Source: Okeania sp. SIO2C9
GTDB lineage: Bacteria; Cyanobacteriota; Cyanobacteriia; Cyanobacteriales; Microcoleaceae
Reading direction: 5' to 3'
Assembly (NCBI RefSeq): GCF_010672455.1
Contig: NZ_JAAHGO010000074.1
Location: 1 to 43,179 of the forward strand
DNA length: 43,179 bases
Shown here: piece by piece, positions 27,500-37,035 of the stretch
How positions within the stretch are numbered: position 1 is the first letter of the stretch
How the letters are laid out: the number at the start of each line of letters is the position of its first letter
The notes under the pieces: generated by a model
The model's input: the letters and a program-made list of their open reading frames with translations, nothing else
Databases searched by the model: none
Told to the model about the DNA's origin: nothing
Program-made: the position numbers and the translations under genes

Positions 27500-27959
27500 T
27501 TGACTTCTCACCCGACTGAAGTACGGGTGATTCCAAGGAGTTGTTCAAAATCGTTTTAAAAACACGATTCGTCACACCTACTAGCTGTCACTGGACTTAA
27601 TCTTCCCAGTGGTAGCAGTCAAAAACCACCTACAGACTCAGATATGCTGACAAAAATGCCACACACATTGCCTTTACTTTTTTAGTTTGATTTTCAGAGT
27701 GGTTTTACTCAAGTCAGAGCCATAAATCCCTATCTCTGCTGCCTACTTGCCTGTGCCAAGCGTCTTGATAGAACAGTGCTACTAGTTTCTTACTGGCGGG
27801 AGTTTCACCCCGACAAGCATTGAGTCTATGGGACAAACCTTGTTCCTACTCGTATTCATTAGTATTATTCCACATTTTGGGATACTTGGGAAATAATACC
27901 CAAAACTTGTTTTCATCCAAGGGCTAAAGCCACTTGGCTTTCAACTGCACGTTTTTTTT
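27500..27959 (-). mobile_element. Deleted IS605/TnpB-type element keeping both ends
   Basis: The right end (minus orientation) begins TTGACTTCTCACCCGACTGAAGTACGGGTG, a hairpin next to a TTGAC terminus as in the two other TnpB-type ends of this window. The left end has hairpin CCAAGGGCTAAAGCCACTTGG and GGCTTTCAAC and is followed by GTAA (27960-27963), that is TTAC on the transposon strand. A minus-strand stretch reading NACRGETPASKKLVALF...GSRDRDLWL may be a worn TnpB C-terminus. No intact tnpB exists. The right-end segment is where omega (re) RNAs are encoded in such elements. The rest of 27960-28210 shows nothing else. Confidence 0.6.
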
Positions 27960-28210
27960 GTAAAAATCAAGATGAAATAATTGCTAAGGGTACACTCAAA
28001 AAATTTTATAATGGCAATCTGAGGATAAAATAATATTATCTCTGAAAATATTAATTAAGTAAAGAGATTGCCTTATAGAAACCAGAGAATTTTATATTTA
28101 ATAGCTAGTCAAATAAATAATTACTGTCTATAATTTTTAATATTAGGCATATAGTCTGAGACAATAAACTGAAGGCAACCTCAAAATTAAATTACTACCA
28201 GCAGCCATTA

Positions 28211-28843
28211 ATGACCGCCGGTGTTATCCTAGTATTAGTAATTCTGGTGTTAGGCGGTGTAATCGCTACTATTAGCGATCGCCTGGGTACAAAGGTAGGT
28301 AAAGCAAGACTACGACTTTTTAATCTTAGGCCGCGGGATACTGCCGCATTGGTTACTATGGTCACTGGCAGTATTCTTTCAGCTTTAACTTTAGCTATCC
28401 TATTTGCAACTAGCAAACCATTAAGAAAGGGTGTTTTCAGAATAGATGAAATCCAAACCAAACTTAATGAAACTCGCAAGGAAGTGACAAAAGCGGAACT
28501 TGAAACCACCCGAATCAAAAATGAATTACAAAAAGTAAGAACTGATTTAGAATTAGCTCTAACTAAGTTGAATCAAGTTAATCAGTCTTTGGATAAAGCT
28601 TTAGTCCAAAAAGCAGAAACAGAATTCCAACTACAAATAACCAAAGAGCAATTAAATCAAGTTCAAGTAGTAAAAACCCGTACTCAAGAAGAACTAAAGC
28701 AAGTTCAAAAAGCAAAAGCTAGAACTGAAGCTGAACTTAATTTAACTCAAAACCAATTGAATAGTATATTACAACAAAAAGAAACCCTGAGACAAGAAAT
28801 TGAACAATTACAAATAGAGCGTCAAAAAATATTAAAAGATTAA
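28211..28843 (+). CDS. DUF3084 membrane/coiled-coil protein, short form
   Basis: 210 residues. Two N-terminal membrane helices (about 3-21 and 47-66) surround the conserved DRLGTKVGKARLRLFNLRPRDTAALVTM of cyanobacterial DUF3084, followed by an uninterrupted coiled coil (about 75-205; KAETEFQLQITKEQLNQ). Relatives known to me are considerably longer, with a folded region after the coiled coil; here the frame ends at ERQKILKD and runs into GGAAGAA repeats, suggesting loss of the C-terminal part. In cyanobacteria this gene usually precedes the RuvC-like gene, which is indeed next, but 818 bp of repeats intervene. Function unknown. Confidence 0.75.
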   Translation: MTAGVILVLVILVLGGVIATISDRLGTKVGKARLRLFNLRPRDTAALVTMVTGSILSALTLAILFATSKPLRKGVFRIDEIQTKLNETRKEVTKAELETTRIKNELQKVRTDLELALTKLNQVNQSLDKALVQKAETEFQLQITKEQLNQVQVVKTRTQEELKQVQKAKARTEAELNLTQNQLNSILQQKETLRQEIEQLQIERQKILKD

Positions 28844-29008
28844 TAATATCATTTTATAGCAGAAGGAAGAAGAAAGAAGGAAGAAGGAAGAAGGAAAAGT
28901 ATTACTTTGTCTGAGTTTTAAATTTTTGAACTGTCCTTACCTTTCCTTCGACTGCTATACCTTACCTTTTATCTACTGCCTAAAATTACATTTTTTTTAC
29001 CGAATTAA

Positions 29009-29241
29009 TTAGGGCTTGCTGATTAATACTAAAAGCATTGACAGATAAAGGCTTTAGCCTTTTTAGGACCTTGAAAAAGTGCCTGGTTTTCAGCTCTTCA
29101 TGCTCCTTTTTGAGCGTATTTTAGGTGCATAGTTGGGCAGAAAAATCAAGGGGCAATTCTTACTCCTACCTACTCGCTCATTCCCATTTCTCCTGTCTCC
29201 TGTCTCCTACCCCTACTAAAGACTTTTTCAGCAACCCCTAA
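29009..29241. mobile_element. Family A element (MITE), copy A1, uninterrupted
   Basis: Inverted ends TTAGGGCTTGCTGA and TCAGCAACCCCTAA. Non-coding interior with AAAGGCTTTAGCCTTTTTAGG, CAATTCTTACTCCTACC and CTCCTGTCTCCTGTCTCC. It serves as the empty-site reference for the B7 insertion in copy A3. Confidence 0.85.
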
Positions 29242-29374
29242 TTAATAATTAAGGTTTAAAGCATTTTTTTTATAGAATAAATAATATTAAATCCGGTTAC
29301 CATAACACCCTTATTTTAGTAGACAAAATTTTTTATATAATATGGAATTGGGTTAACTACGATAAAGGGGTTGT

Positions 29375-29489
29375 TTTCAATAATGGATAATTGATAATTA
29401 CCTCTCCCTAAAAGGAAGAGGATTGAATAAAAGGAAAATTAATTCATTGTTTCTCCTTTAAAAGAGAGGATTTTTACCTTAATTATTCG
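29375..29489. mobile_element. Family B element, copy B4
   Basis: Both family B ends: ...TTCAATAATGGATAATTGATAATTACC at the left and hairpin TCTCCTTTAAAAGAGAGG, then CCTTAATTATTCG and GTAA at the right. It lacks the inner palindrome. 29242-29374 includes a worn piece of the same left-end block. Confidence 0.7.
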
Positions 29490-29661
29490 GTAATCAGATT
29501 TAGTATAAAAAAACTGTTAGCCAATCCGATAATTTTCAGTATAAGTAATTATTAACTGTTAATTATTAACTGCTTAATTTATGCAACTGAGAAAAGTTAC
29601 AACAAAAAGTAAAATCTCAATAAAAAAGATTAATCTAGTCAGCAAATAAAGATATCCAAAC

Positions 29662-30072
29662 ATGATTTTAGGATTTGACCCAGGTAGCCAAAAGTGTGGT
29701 ATTGCACTTATGGATAGAAAAAAACAACTACACTACCACCAAGTTATAGAATCTCTAGAAGTTGTCACAACAATCAAAAACTTAAATCAAAAATTTGACA
29801 TTGATTTAATTGTGATTGGCGACCAAACCCACTCAAAAACTTGGAAACAAACCCTCACAAAAATCATTTCAAAAACAGTACCAATCATCAAAATAGATGA
29901 ACGTTATTCTAGCTTAGAAGCTCGCGATCGCTATTGGCAAATGTATCCTCCTCAAGGTATTTTTCGTCTAATTCCTCTAGGAATGAGAATTCCACCTAAA
30001 CCAGTAGATGATATTGTCGCGATAATTTTGATAGAAAGATACTTAAAAAATGACTCACTGTATAATTTATAG
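29662..30072 (+). CDS. RuvC/YqgF-like RNase H-fold nuclease
   Basis: 136 residues. Begins ILGFDPGSQKCGIAL, with the first catalytic Asp of the RuvC/YqgF fold, then LIVIGDQTHSK, the glutamate region IIKIDERYSSLEARDRYW and the final acidic PVDDIVAIILIERYL. The set D...E...DD matches Holliday-junction-resolvase-like or pre-16S rRNA-processing folds. This variant is a conserved cyanobacterial neighbour of DUF3084, distinct from canonical RuvC. The true substrate is unknown. No Shine-Dalgarno stands out before the ATG. Confidence 0.8.
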   Translation: MILGFDPGSQKCGIALMDRKKQLHYHQVIESLEVVTTIKNLNQKFDIDLIVIGDQTHSKTWKQTLTKIISKTVPIIKIDERYSSLEARDRYWQMYPPQGIFRLIPLGMRIPPKPVDDIVAIILIERYLKNDSLYNL

Positions 30073-30183
30073 TGAATTTTATCCTATTCATACAATTAAC
30101 CTATTTCTTAAATTAAGAAAGCTATAATAAAATATTAAGTAAATATTTAATAACTTACATTAAAGGTCAGAAAATATAGAGCC

Positions 30184-31044
30184 ATGAAAGAACAAGAACT
30201 GATCCAGCGATATGAACAAGGAGAAAGAAACTTTAGTGGCCTGAATTTAGCTGGAGCTGACTTAAGAGGAGCAATTCTAATAGGCGTTAATCTCTCCAAA
30301 GCTAATTTAACAGGAGCAAATCTAAGTAGAGCATTCCTCACGAAAACTCAACTCAATCAGGCATTATTACATAGAGCTAACCTGAGCTTTGCCAAAATGG
30401 CTGAAACTAAAATGGCCGATGCTAACCTGATCAAAGCTAATCTCAGTGGAGCTTTTTTAATAAAATCAAAACTTCCTAGAGCTAATCTGACAGGAGCTAA
30501 TTTAACAGGAGCTAATCTGACAGGAGCTAATTTATGGAGTGCCAACCTATGTAGTGCTACTTTAGAATCCACTAATCTACGAGAATCTAATCTCACGGGT
30601 GTTAACCTTAATTGGGCTAATTTGTACGACGCAAAATTAATGGCCGCTAAACTATTTGCAGCTCAACTGACAGGAGTTAATTTTAGAAAAGCTTACCTGA
30701 ATGGAATAGATTTGAGTGGAGCAGACTTGAATGGAGTTAACTTTAGTGAAGCTAAGTTAAATGGGGCAAACTTAGAAGGAGCAAATTTAATAACAGCTAA
30801 CTTCAGCAATGCTCTAATGCGTAGTATTAAATTAAATAGTGCAGATTTAACAAAAGCAAATTTAACACAAGCTTATTTAGTCAGAGCAAATTTGAATTGG
30901 AGTAAACTTTATGACGCTAATTTCAGTGAAGCTAATTTGGATGAAGCAACATTTATCGGAGCAAATCTAGAAAAAGTAAAGTTTGTAAATACAACATTAC
31001 CAGAATCAACAAGGTTATATTTTAGTTTTGCCACTGCCAGATAA
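30184..31044 (+). CDS. Pentapeptide repeat protein
   Basis: 286 residues, almost wholly made of A(D/N)LXX pentapeptides from about residue 20 to 270 (NLAGADLRGA, NLTGANLTGANLTGANL), preceded by a short helical cap MKEQELIQRYEQGERNF. Such proteins fold as a right-handed quadrilateral beta-helix of about 12 coils at this length. Roles vary and most cyanobacterial members are uncharacterised. No signal peptide or membrane helix, so probably cytoplasmic. The internal DNA has tandem ACAGGAGCTAAT units (about 30491-30530), so copy number could change by recombination. Confidence 0.9.
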   Translation: MKEQELIQRYEQGERNFSGLNLAGADLRGAILIGVNLSKANLTGANLSRAFLTKTQLNQALLHRANLSFAKMAETKMADANLIKANLSGAFLIKSKLPRANLTGANLTGANLTGANLWSANLCSATLESTNLRESNLTGVNLNWANLYDAKLMAAKLFAAQLTGVNFRKAYLNGIDLSGADLNGVNFSEAKLNGANLEGANLITANFSNALMRSIKLNSADLTKANLTQAYLVRANLNWSKLYDANFSEANLDEATFIGANLEKVKFVNTTLPESTRLYFSFATAR

Positions 31045-31131
31045 TTCAGTTTTTTATTAATCTCAATTTTTCTTGATTTGAAAGATTAACTGACAAGATA
31101 GATATACAGGTTAATATAGTTAAAGATATAG

Positions 31132-31386
<255 letters not shown>

Positions 31387-31486
31387 TTATAACTACAAGC
31401 AATTACGGCGTTGTTTTAGTAAATTTATTTATCTAGATAAAGCTAAGTAAATTGCCAAATCTTTAATAGAGGTAAAAGTGCCTTGC

Positions 31487-31614
31487 TTCAACAATTAATA
31501 ATTAATAATTAATAATTAACAATTACCTATCCTTGAAAAGAAGAGGATTTACTAATAATGAAAATTTTTTTTTGTTTCTCCTTTAAAGGAGAGGCTTTAA
31601 ACCTTAATTATTTG
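31487..31614. mobile_element. Family B element, copy B5 (no inner palindrome)
   Basis: Begins TTCAACAATTAATAATTAAT, has CCTTGAAAAGAAGAGG, and ends with hairpin CTCCTTTAAAGGAG, GGCTTTAAACCTTAATTATTTG, then GTAA. Nearly identical to B6 except for about 52 bp missing at the T-run (31567-31574). Confidence 0.8.
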
Positions 31615-31763
31615 GTAAATATACAGCGTATTTCATATTAGTAAGGTACACCAGTCGCGGGCAAGATGCCCGCACTACAAACATTTTACCTGTAATCTGC
31701 TGTATTTCCAGTTCGTTCAATTTCTAATTTAAAATGAGAGGTATATTCAGAAAGATTTCTATA

Positions 31764-31943
31764 ATATCATCTCCGGATAATTAGTTATAAAAAAACTTTC
31801 TCCTTCAACTCCAGTTCTTCCTCTTCCTTCTTTTTTCTTCCCTCCTGACTCGGTCGTTCCCCTCCACCGGAGGGGTTAGGGGTGGGTTGACTCCTGAGGA
31901 CTCCGTAGTTATTTATTTATAACTATTCAACCGGAAATAATAT
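31764..31943. mobile_element. Family C element, copy C4
   Basis: Ends ATATCATCTCCGG and CAACCGGAAATAATAT. The interior has CTTCCTCTTCC and an inserted CCCCTCCACCGGAGGGGTTAGGGGTGGG tract. GCGGGCAAGATGCCCGC lies nearby at about 31658. No convincing gene between 31045 and 32079. Confidence 0.6.
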
Positions 31944-32079
31944 AACTTATTGATTAAGGCAGATTTAGAGAAGTTTGAAATTCTAGAGTCAAAATTGAAA
32001 GAATTACATTTTGATGAAATAGTTCATAAAAATATAGTCAAATATGACATATACTTATTTTGCAGGTGTTATTCTGACG

Positions 32080-32300
32080 CTAGTGAACTACAAAACCCTC
32101 TATCCCATAGTCAAATGCATTTGGGACTGCTTTTTTCATAATATTTAGAGAACCGTTCACGTAACTCATTAATTAATCCAATGCTTGCGGTACAATTGCA
32201 TTCCTCTTTTGATTCTTTTTCCAGAGAAAGTGACTTGATTATTCTGACCTTTCTTGTAAAGATGATTATTTAGTCTGGAACTAAGCGTGCCAATTTCATT
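32080..32300 (-). pseudogene. TnpB transposon protein, C-terminal relic
   Basis: Minus-strand fragments in two frames read YKKGQNNQVTFSGKRIKRGM and, after a shift, VNGSLNIMKKAVPNAFDYG-IEGFVVH then a stop at 32080. These are the end of the RuvC-like nuclease domain of IS605/IS1341-type TnpB (the 'inaDvNGs-NI-rKa-PNAF' block). The N-terminal part and any element end are not recognised. An older relic than the elements at 27.5 and 41.5 kb. Confidence 0.75.
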
Positions 32301-32914
32301 ATACTATTAAACAGATGGCCTTTGAGTTATTAAATTTTGTCAAATATTTAGTAGTTCTTTTGCACAAATCAACGAAGATATTTGACATGATTTGACTATA
32401 TATGACTATATTTACGTATAACTTTTATTATACCAGAAATAATTGCTTTACCAATCGGATCTGGTTATGGTCTTTACCGAAAAATCGAGGTGCTGATAAC
32501 TGATAACTGATAACTGAAATGACATACAGCTGATGACTCAAAAGATGAACAGATAAACAGTTGATTTGAGTTAATTGAACAATATTCCTACTTATTTTCC
32601 CAGACTTGATATTACGATCAGAACAATTATCCTCTCATAATTATTCAAACAAATATAATATTTATATATTTTTGATTTTTAATTTTAAAAAAAATCGACA
32701 AAAATCGTAATCCGCTGAAAAATCAGAAAATAATGATATAGTTATTCTATAAGGGTAACTACGCCTATACACTTGACTTTTTATTCAATATTGATACACC
32801 CACTAGGTCAACCCAAACCAAAAGTTTTAAGCATGACAATAGATTCTACGGATTTTAGAGTCACTTAACTGTACTACCTAAGTATTAGTAGGTAGACAAA
32901 AAGTATATATAAAG
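32301..32914. other. Intergenic leader of the CHAT gene
   Basis: AT-rich, with TGATAACTGATAACTGATAACTG at about 32496-32516 and a TATGACTATATATGACTA tract. No gene or clear promoter can be named. Confidence 0.5.
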
Positions 32915-35900
32915 ATGAATCAAAACCGCATCCAAGCCTATATAAATCTAATTCAACAACTGTTAAATAGCCCCACAGAAAGAAAGGATAAAATCCTAGC
33001 AACTAACCAAAAATTACTAGATAAAGGATTACTGCAAACAATAATAATGATGGCACAGACATCAGCAGAAAAAGGGAACCAGGAAACTCAAGAACTATTA
33101 CTCACCTTTGCAGTAGAACTCTCAGAAAAATTAGACATTTCAATTACAGAAAACACCTCAGCAACAGCAACCCCTTTAGAATATTTAGAATTCTTAACCC
33201 AGGTATTACAAGCAACCCACGAAAGCAAAAACAATCCTCAAATTATTCACCCTATTTTGCAAGAAAACCTCAACAAACTAGACCAAGGTTTAGTAGAAAC
33301 CTTACAAACTTGGGCAACCTCAACCTTAGTAGAAACTAAACCAGAAGAAGCTCATAGTATTGCTGCAGATATAGTTAACTTCAGTAACCAGATACAAGAA
33401 TTTACTCTTGGGGATAAAGCAAATAATTTAGAAATAGCAATTACGGGATATAAAACAGCATTAACCGTATACAATAATGCTTCTAAAACTCATAACTGGG
33501 TAAGCATTATCAACAATCTTGGCACTGCTTATCTCAACAGAATTTATGGAGATAAATCTGTAAATATTGAGCAAGCAATAGAAATTTATCAACCAGCATT
33601 AAAAGTAATAGATAGAAAAGATAGTCCCCAAGATTGGGCAATAATTCAAAGTAACTTAGGCAATGCTTATAGTCATAGAATTGAAGGAGATAAAGCCAGA
33701 AATATTGAACAATCAATAATCGCTTATCAAAAAGCATTGGAAATTATTACCAAAGAAAATTCTCCCCAACAATGGGCAACTATTCAAAATAATTTAGCTA
33801 ATACCTACTTAACAAGAATTACTGGAAAAATCGGCGAGAATATTGAATTAGCAATAGATGCTTACCAAAAAGCATTACAAATTATCGATCGGGAAGAAAA
33901 TTCTCTAGACTGGGCAGTAACTCAAAGCAATCTTGGTAATGCTTATCTAAATAGAATGACAGACAATGTAGAGGAAAATATTGAGCAAGCAATTGCAACT
34001 TATCAGCAAGCATTAAAAATTATTAATAGGGAAAATCAACCTTACCAGTGGGCAAATATTCAAAAAAATCTGGGCATTGCTTACTTAAATAGATTCACAG
34101 GAAAAAAAAGCAAAAATATTGAATTAGCTATTACCGCTTATCAACAAGCATTAACAGAAATTACTCCCATCGATCATCTATTAGATTGGGTAATAATTTC
34201 CATAAATCTTGGCACTGCTTACCTCCACCGAGACACCGCAGAAATAGTCGAAAATATTGAATTATCAATTGCAGTTTATCAACAAGTGTTGCAAGTTATT
34301 AATCCAGAAAAATTTGCTTTATGGTGGGGAATTATTCAAAAAAATCTTGGCGATGCTTATAGTTATAAAGTCAGAGAAAATATAGAAGATATAGAAAATA
34401 TTACTGATTTTTATCAAAATATTGAATTAGCTATTACAGCTTATCAACAAGCATTAAATATTTTTACTGTAGAAAGTTTTCCACTTGAATGTCTAGAAAT
34501 TTATCGTAGATTAGGCGATTTAGGATTTCAAAAGGAAAATTGGCAACTTGCTATTGAAAGTTATCAAGTAGCAATTAAGTTGCTAGAAATAACTCAAAGT
34601 TTGGCAAATACCGAAATATCTTATAAAGAGATGTTAGCCGAATCCATTTATATGTATGGCAACATAGTAGAATGTTATGTCAAAATTGAGGAATATGAAC
34701 AAGCATTAGAATATGTAGAAGCTTCTCGTTCTCGTCGTTTAGTAGAGTTAATGATGATAAACGATATTTATAAAAATGAGGAAAAACCAGCAGAAGTAGA
34801 AGAATATTATGATCTACAACAACAAATTAATCATCTCAATTTTGATACTACTAGAATTAATAAACCAATTACAGTGGGAAGTAACTTTAGCATCAAAGAA
34901 ATTAAAGCAGAGAATCAAGAAAAGATTTCTTTTTTGAAAGAGAAACAGCAAAGAATTTGGCAAAAAATTTGGAATAACGATCGCGTACTAGCGGAACAGT
35001 TACAAGTTACATATCTGAGTTTTTCAGATATTCAGCAGTTAGTAAAGGATGGAAAAACTGCCATTATAGATTTTTATTCAACTAGAAATAATACCTATAT
35101 ATTCCTTCTGACTCAGCAGCAACTTACTGTTCATATTTGTCAAGGAGAGGGAATTGATAAATTACAAACTTGGATACATGATAATTGGTTGAAATTCCAT
35201 GCAGAAAATAGTAGTGAATGGCAGAATCAAATGGAGGCTTTTCTTTCAGAATTATCAGAAAAATTAGAATTAAATCAACCGATAGAACAACTGAATGAGA
35301 TAAAAGAATTAATTATTATTCCCCATTTATATCTACATCAAATACCTTACGCTGCTTTACCAGTTACTAGAGAAAAAGAAACAAAGTATTTGTGTGATTA
35401 TTTCCGTTTAATAATTTTACCTAGTTGTCAAATTCTTAATTATTGCTCAGAGCGAACTCTAATTAATAATCCCCGCAAAATAGGAATTGTGGAAACTCCT
35501 ATAACAAATAAGTTTTATACAAGATATGAATGTGAAACTCTAGCAAATATGTACTTAATTTCTCCCCAAAAACGTCTGCAATATAGTCAGGCAAAAATTA
35601 ATAATTACCACAATTTTATTCAACAAGTACAAGTGCTGCATTCCAGTCACATTTCTCAACTAAATATTGTCAATCCCTTAGCATCAAAACTAAAATTATT
35701 TGATGGAGATATAGTTCTTAGCAAAGTTTTTACCTGGCGTTTACCAGAATTATTTGATGTATTTCTTTCCAGTTGCGAAATTAATCTCAATCAAACTAAA
35801 ATTTCTGACGATATTCTCACATTTGCTAGTGCTTTTATTAGTGCAGGTGCCCGTCATGTAATTAGTTCATTATGGTTAGTAGAAGATTTAGCTACAGCAT

Positions 35901-36181
35901 TATTTTGCATTTTCTACTATCAACATCGCCAAAAATATAGCTGTTCGGAAGCATTGAAAAAAGCACAAAATCAACTTCGTTATTTAACAGGAACTCAGCT
36001 TAGTAGTTATAAAAAGCAGCTAGAAAGATATCTAGAACAATACATGAAACACGAAAATTCAGAAAAAATACAACAAAAGAAAGAACTCTTATCATGGTTT
36101 TGTCAACAGAGTCTTCCATTTACTCATCCTTACTACTGGGCAGGTTTTATTTCTCAAGGTATTTCAACAATTAATAATTAA
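32915..36181 (+). CDS. TPR-CHAT caspase-like protein
   Basis: 1088 residues. After a helical head (1-160), about eight TPR units of roughly 50 residues follow (NIEQAIATYQQALKIIN...WANIQKNLGIAYLNR) to about residue 600, then a coiled region, then a C-terminal CHAT domain (about 700-1088). CHAT motifs: FYSTRNNTYIFLLTQ, IPHLYLHQIPYAAL, the His strand VLHSSHISQLN (H912 candidate, H909 nearby), and the Cys strand VFLSSCEINLN (C954), then FISAGARHVISSLW and the closing HPYYWAGFISQG. Both dyad residues are present, but the Gly usually after the His is Ile. TPR-CHAT proteins are presumed proteases switched by the TPR region; the target is unknown. The last codons and stop (STINN) are contributed by a family B element. 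Confidence 0.88.
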   Translation: MNQNRIQAYINLIQQLLNSPTERKDKILATNQKLLDKGLLQTIIMMAQTSAEKGNQETQELLLTFAVELSEKLDISITENTSATATPLEYLEFLTQVLQATHESKNNPQIIHPILQENLNKLDQGLVETLQTWATSTLVETKPEEAHSIAADIVNFSNQIQEFTLGDKANNLEIAITGYKTALTVYNNASKTHNWVSIINNLGTAYLNRIYGDKSVNIEQAIEIYQPALKVIDRKDSPQDWAIIQSNLGNAYSHRIEGDKARNIEQSIIAYQKALEIITKENSPQQWATIQNNLANTYLTRITGKIGENIELAIDAYQKALQIIDREENSLDWAVTQSNLGNAYLNRMTDNVEENIEQAIATYQQALKIINRENQPYQWANIQKNLGIAYLNRFTGKKSKNIELAITAYQQALTEITPIDHLLDWVIISINLGTAYLHRDTAEIVENIELSIAVYQQVLQVINPEKFALWWGIIQKNLGDAYSYKVRENIEDIENITDFYQNIELAITAYQQALNIFTVESFPLECLEIYRRLGDLGFQKENWQLAIESYQVAIKLLEITQSLANTEISYKEMLAESIYMYGNIVECYVKIEEYEQALEYVEASRSRRLVELMMINDIYKNEEKPAEVEEYYDLQQQINHLNFDTTRINKPITVGSNFSIKEIKAENQEKISFLKEKQQRIWQKIWNNDRVLAEQLQVTYLSFSDIQQLVKDGKTAIIDFYSTRNNTYIFLLTQQQLTVHICQGEGIDKLQTWIHDNWLKFHAENSSEWQNQMEAFLSELSEKLELNQPIEQLNEIKELIIIPHLYLHQIPYAALPVTREKETKYLCDYFRLIILPSCQILNYCSERTLINNPRKIGIVETPITNKFYTRYECETLANMYLISPQKRLQYSQAKINNYHNFIQQVQVLHSSHISQLNIVNPLASKLKLFDGDIVLSKVFTWRLPELFDVFLSSCEINLNQTKISDDILTFASAFISAGARHVISSLWLVEDLATALFCIFYYQHRQKYSCSEALKKAQNQLRYLTGTQLSSYKKQLERYLEQYMKHENSEKIQQKKELLSWFCQQSLPFTHPYYWAGFISQGISTINN

Positions 36182-36354
36182 TAATTAATAATTAATAATT
36201 AATAATTAATAATTACCCATCCTTGAAAAGAAGAGGATTGACTAATCATGAAAATTTTTTCTCTCTTGGTCGATTGAATATGGCGAGGAGACCTCGCCAT
36301 CCCTCGACCGCTTGTTTCTCCTTTAAAGGAGAGGCTTTAAACCTTAATTATTCG
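36163..36354. mobile_element. Family B element, copy B6, with inner palindrome, overlapping the CHAT stop
   Basis: Starts TTCAACAATTAATAATTAAT inside the last codons of the CHAT gene and ends TTAATTATTCG followed by GTAA. Contains a palindrome of about 52 bp (36261-36312: GGTCGA...ATGGCGAGG-AGA-CCTCGCCAT...TCGACC) that copy B5 lacks. Confidence 0.85.
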
Positions 36355-36611
36355 GTAAAAATATCTCTACTTATATCATTATCAGCAGTTGTCAATTTAT
36401 CTTTTCTGTAGCGGGTTTAATACCCCATCTTACCTGATACTAATGTGAAAAAAGAATGCTATGCTTAAGTGATACTTCAACTATTAAGTAATTAACCCAG
36501 GCTGAATAACTTTACTTTTTTGATAATTAGCACGCCAGTTATTGTTAATTATTCTTATTTTTACTACTTCCCTACTCCCCCTCTCCCCCACTCCCCTGCT
36601 CAAGAAAATAA

Positions 36612-37034
<423 letters not shown>

Positions 37035-37035
37035 A

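Noticed and set aside
31950-32141. 63-residue plus-strand frame starting at TTG
   Set aside because: No ribosome binding site, no recognised family, and it runs over the antisense TnpB relic.
36223-36411. 62-residue frame after the CHAT gene
   Set aside because: Lies wholly in family B element B6.
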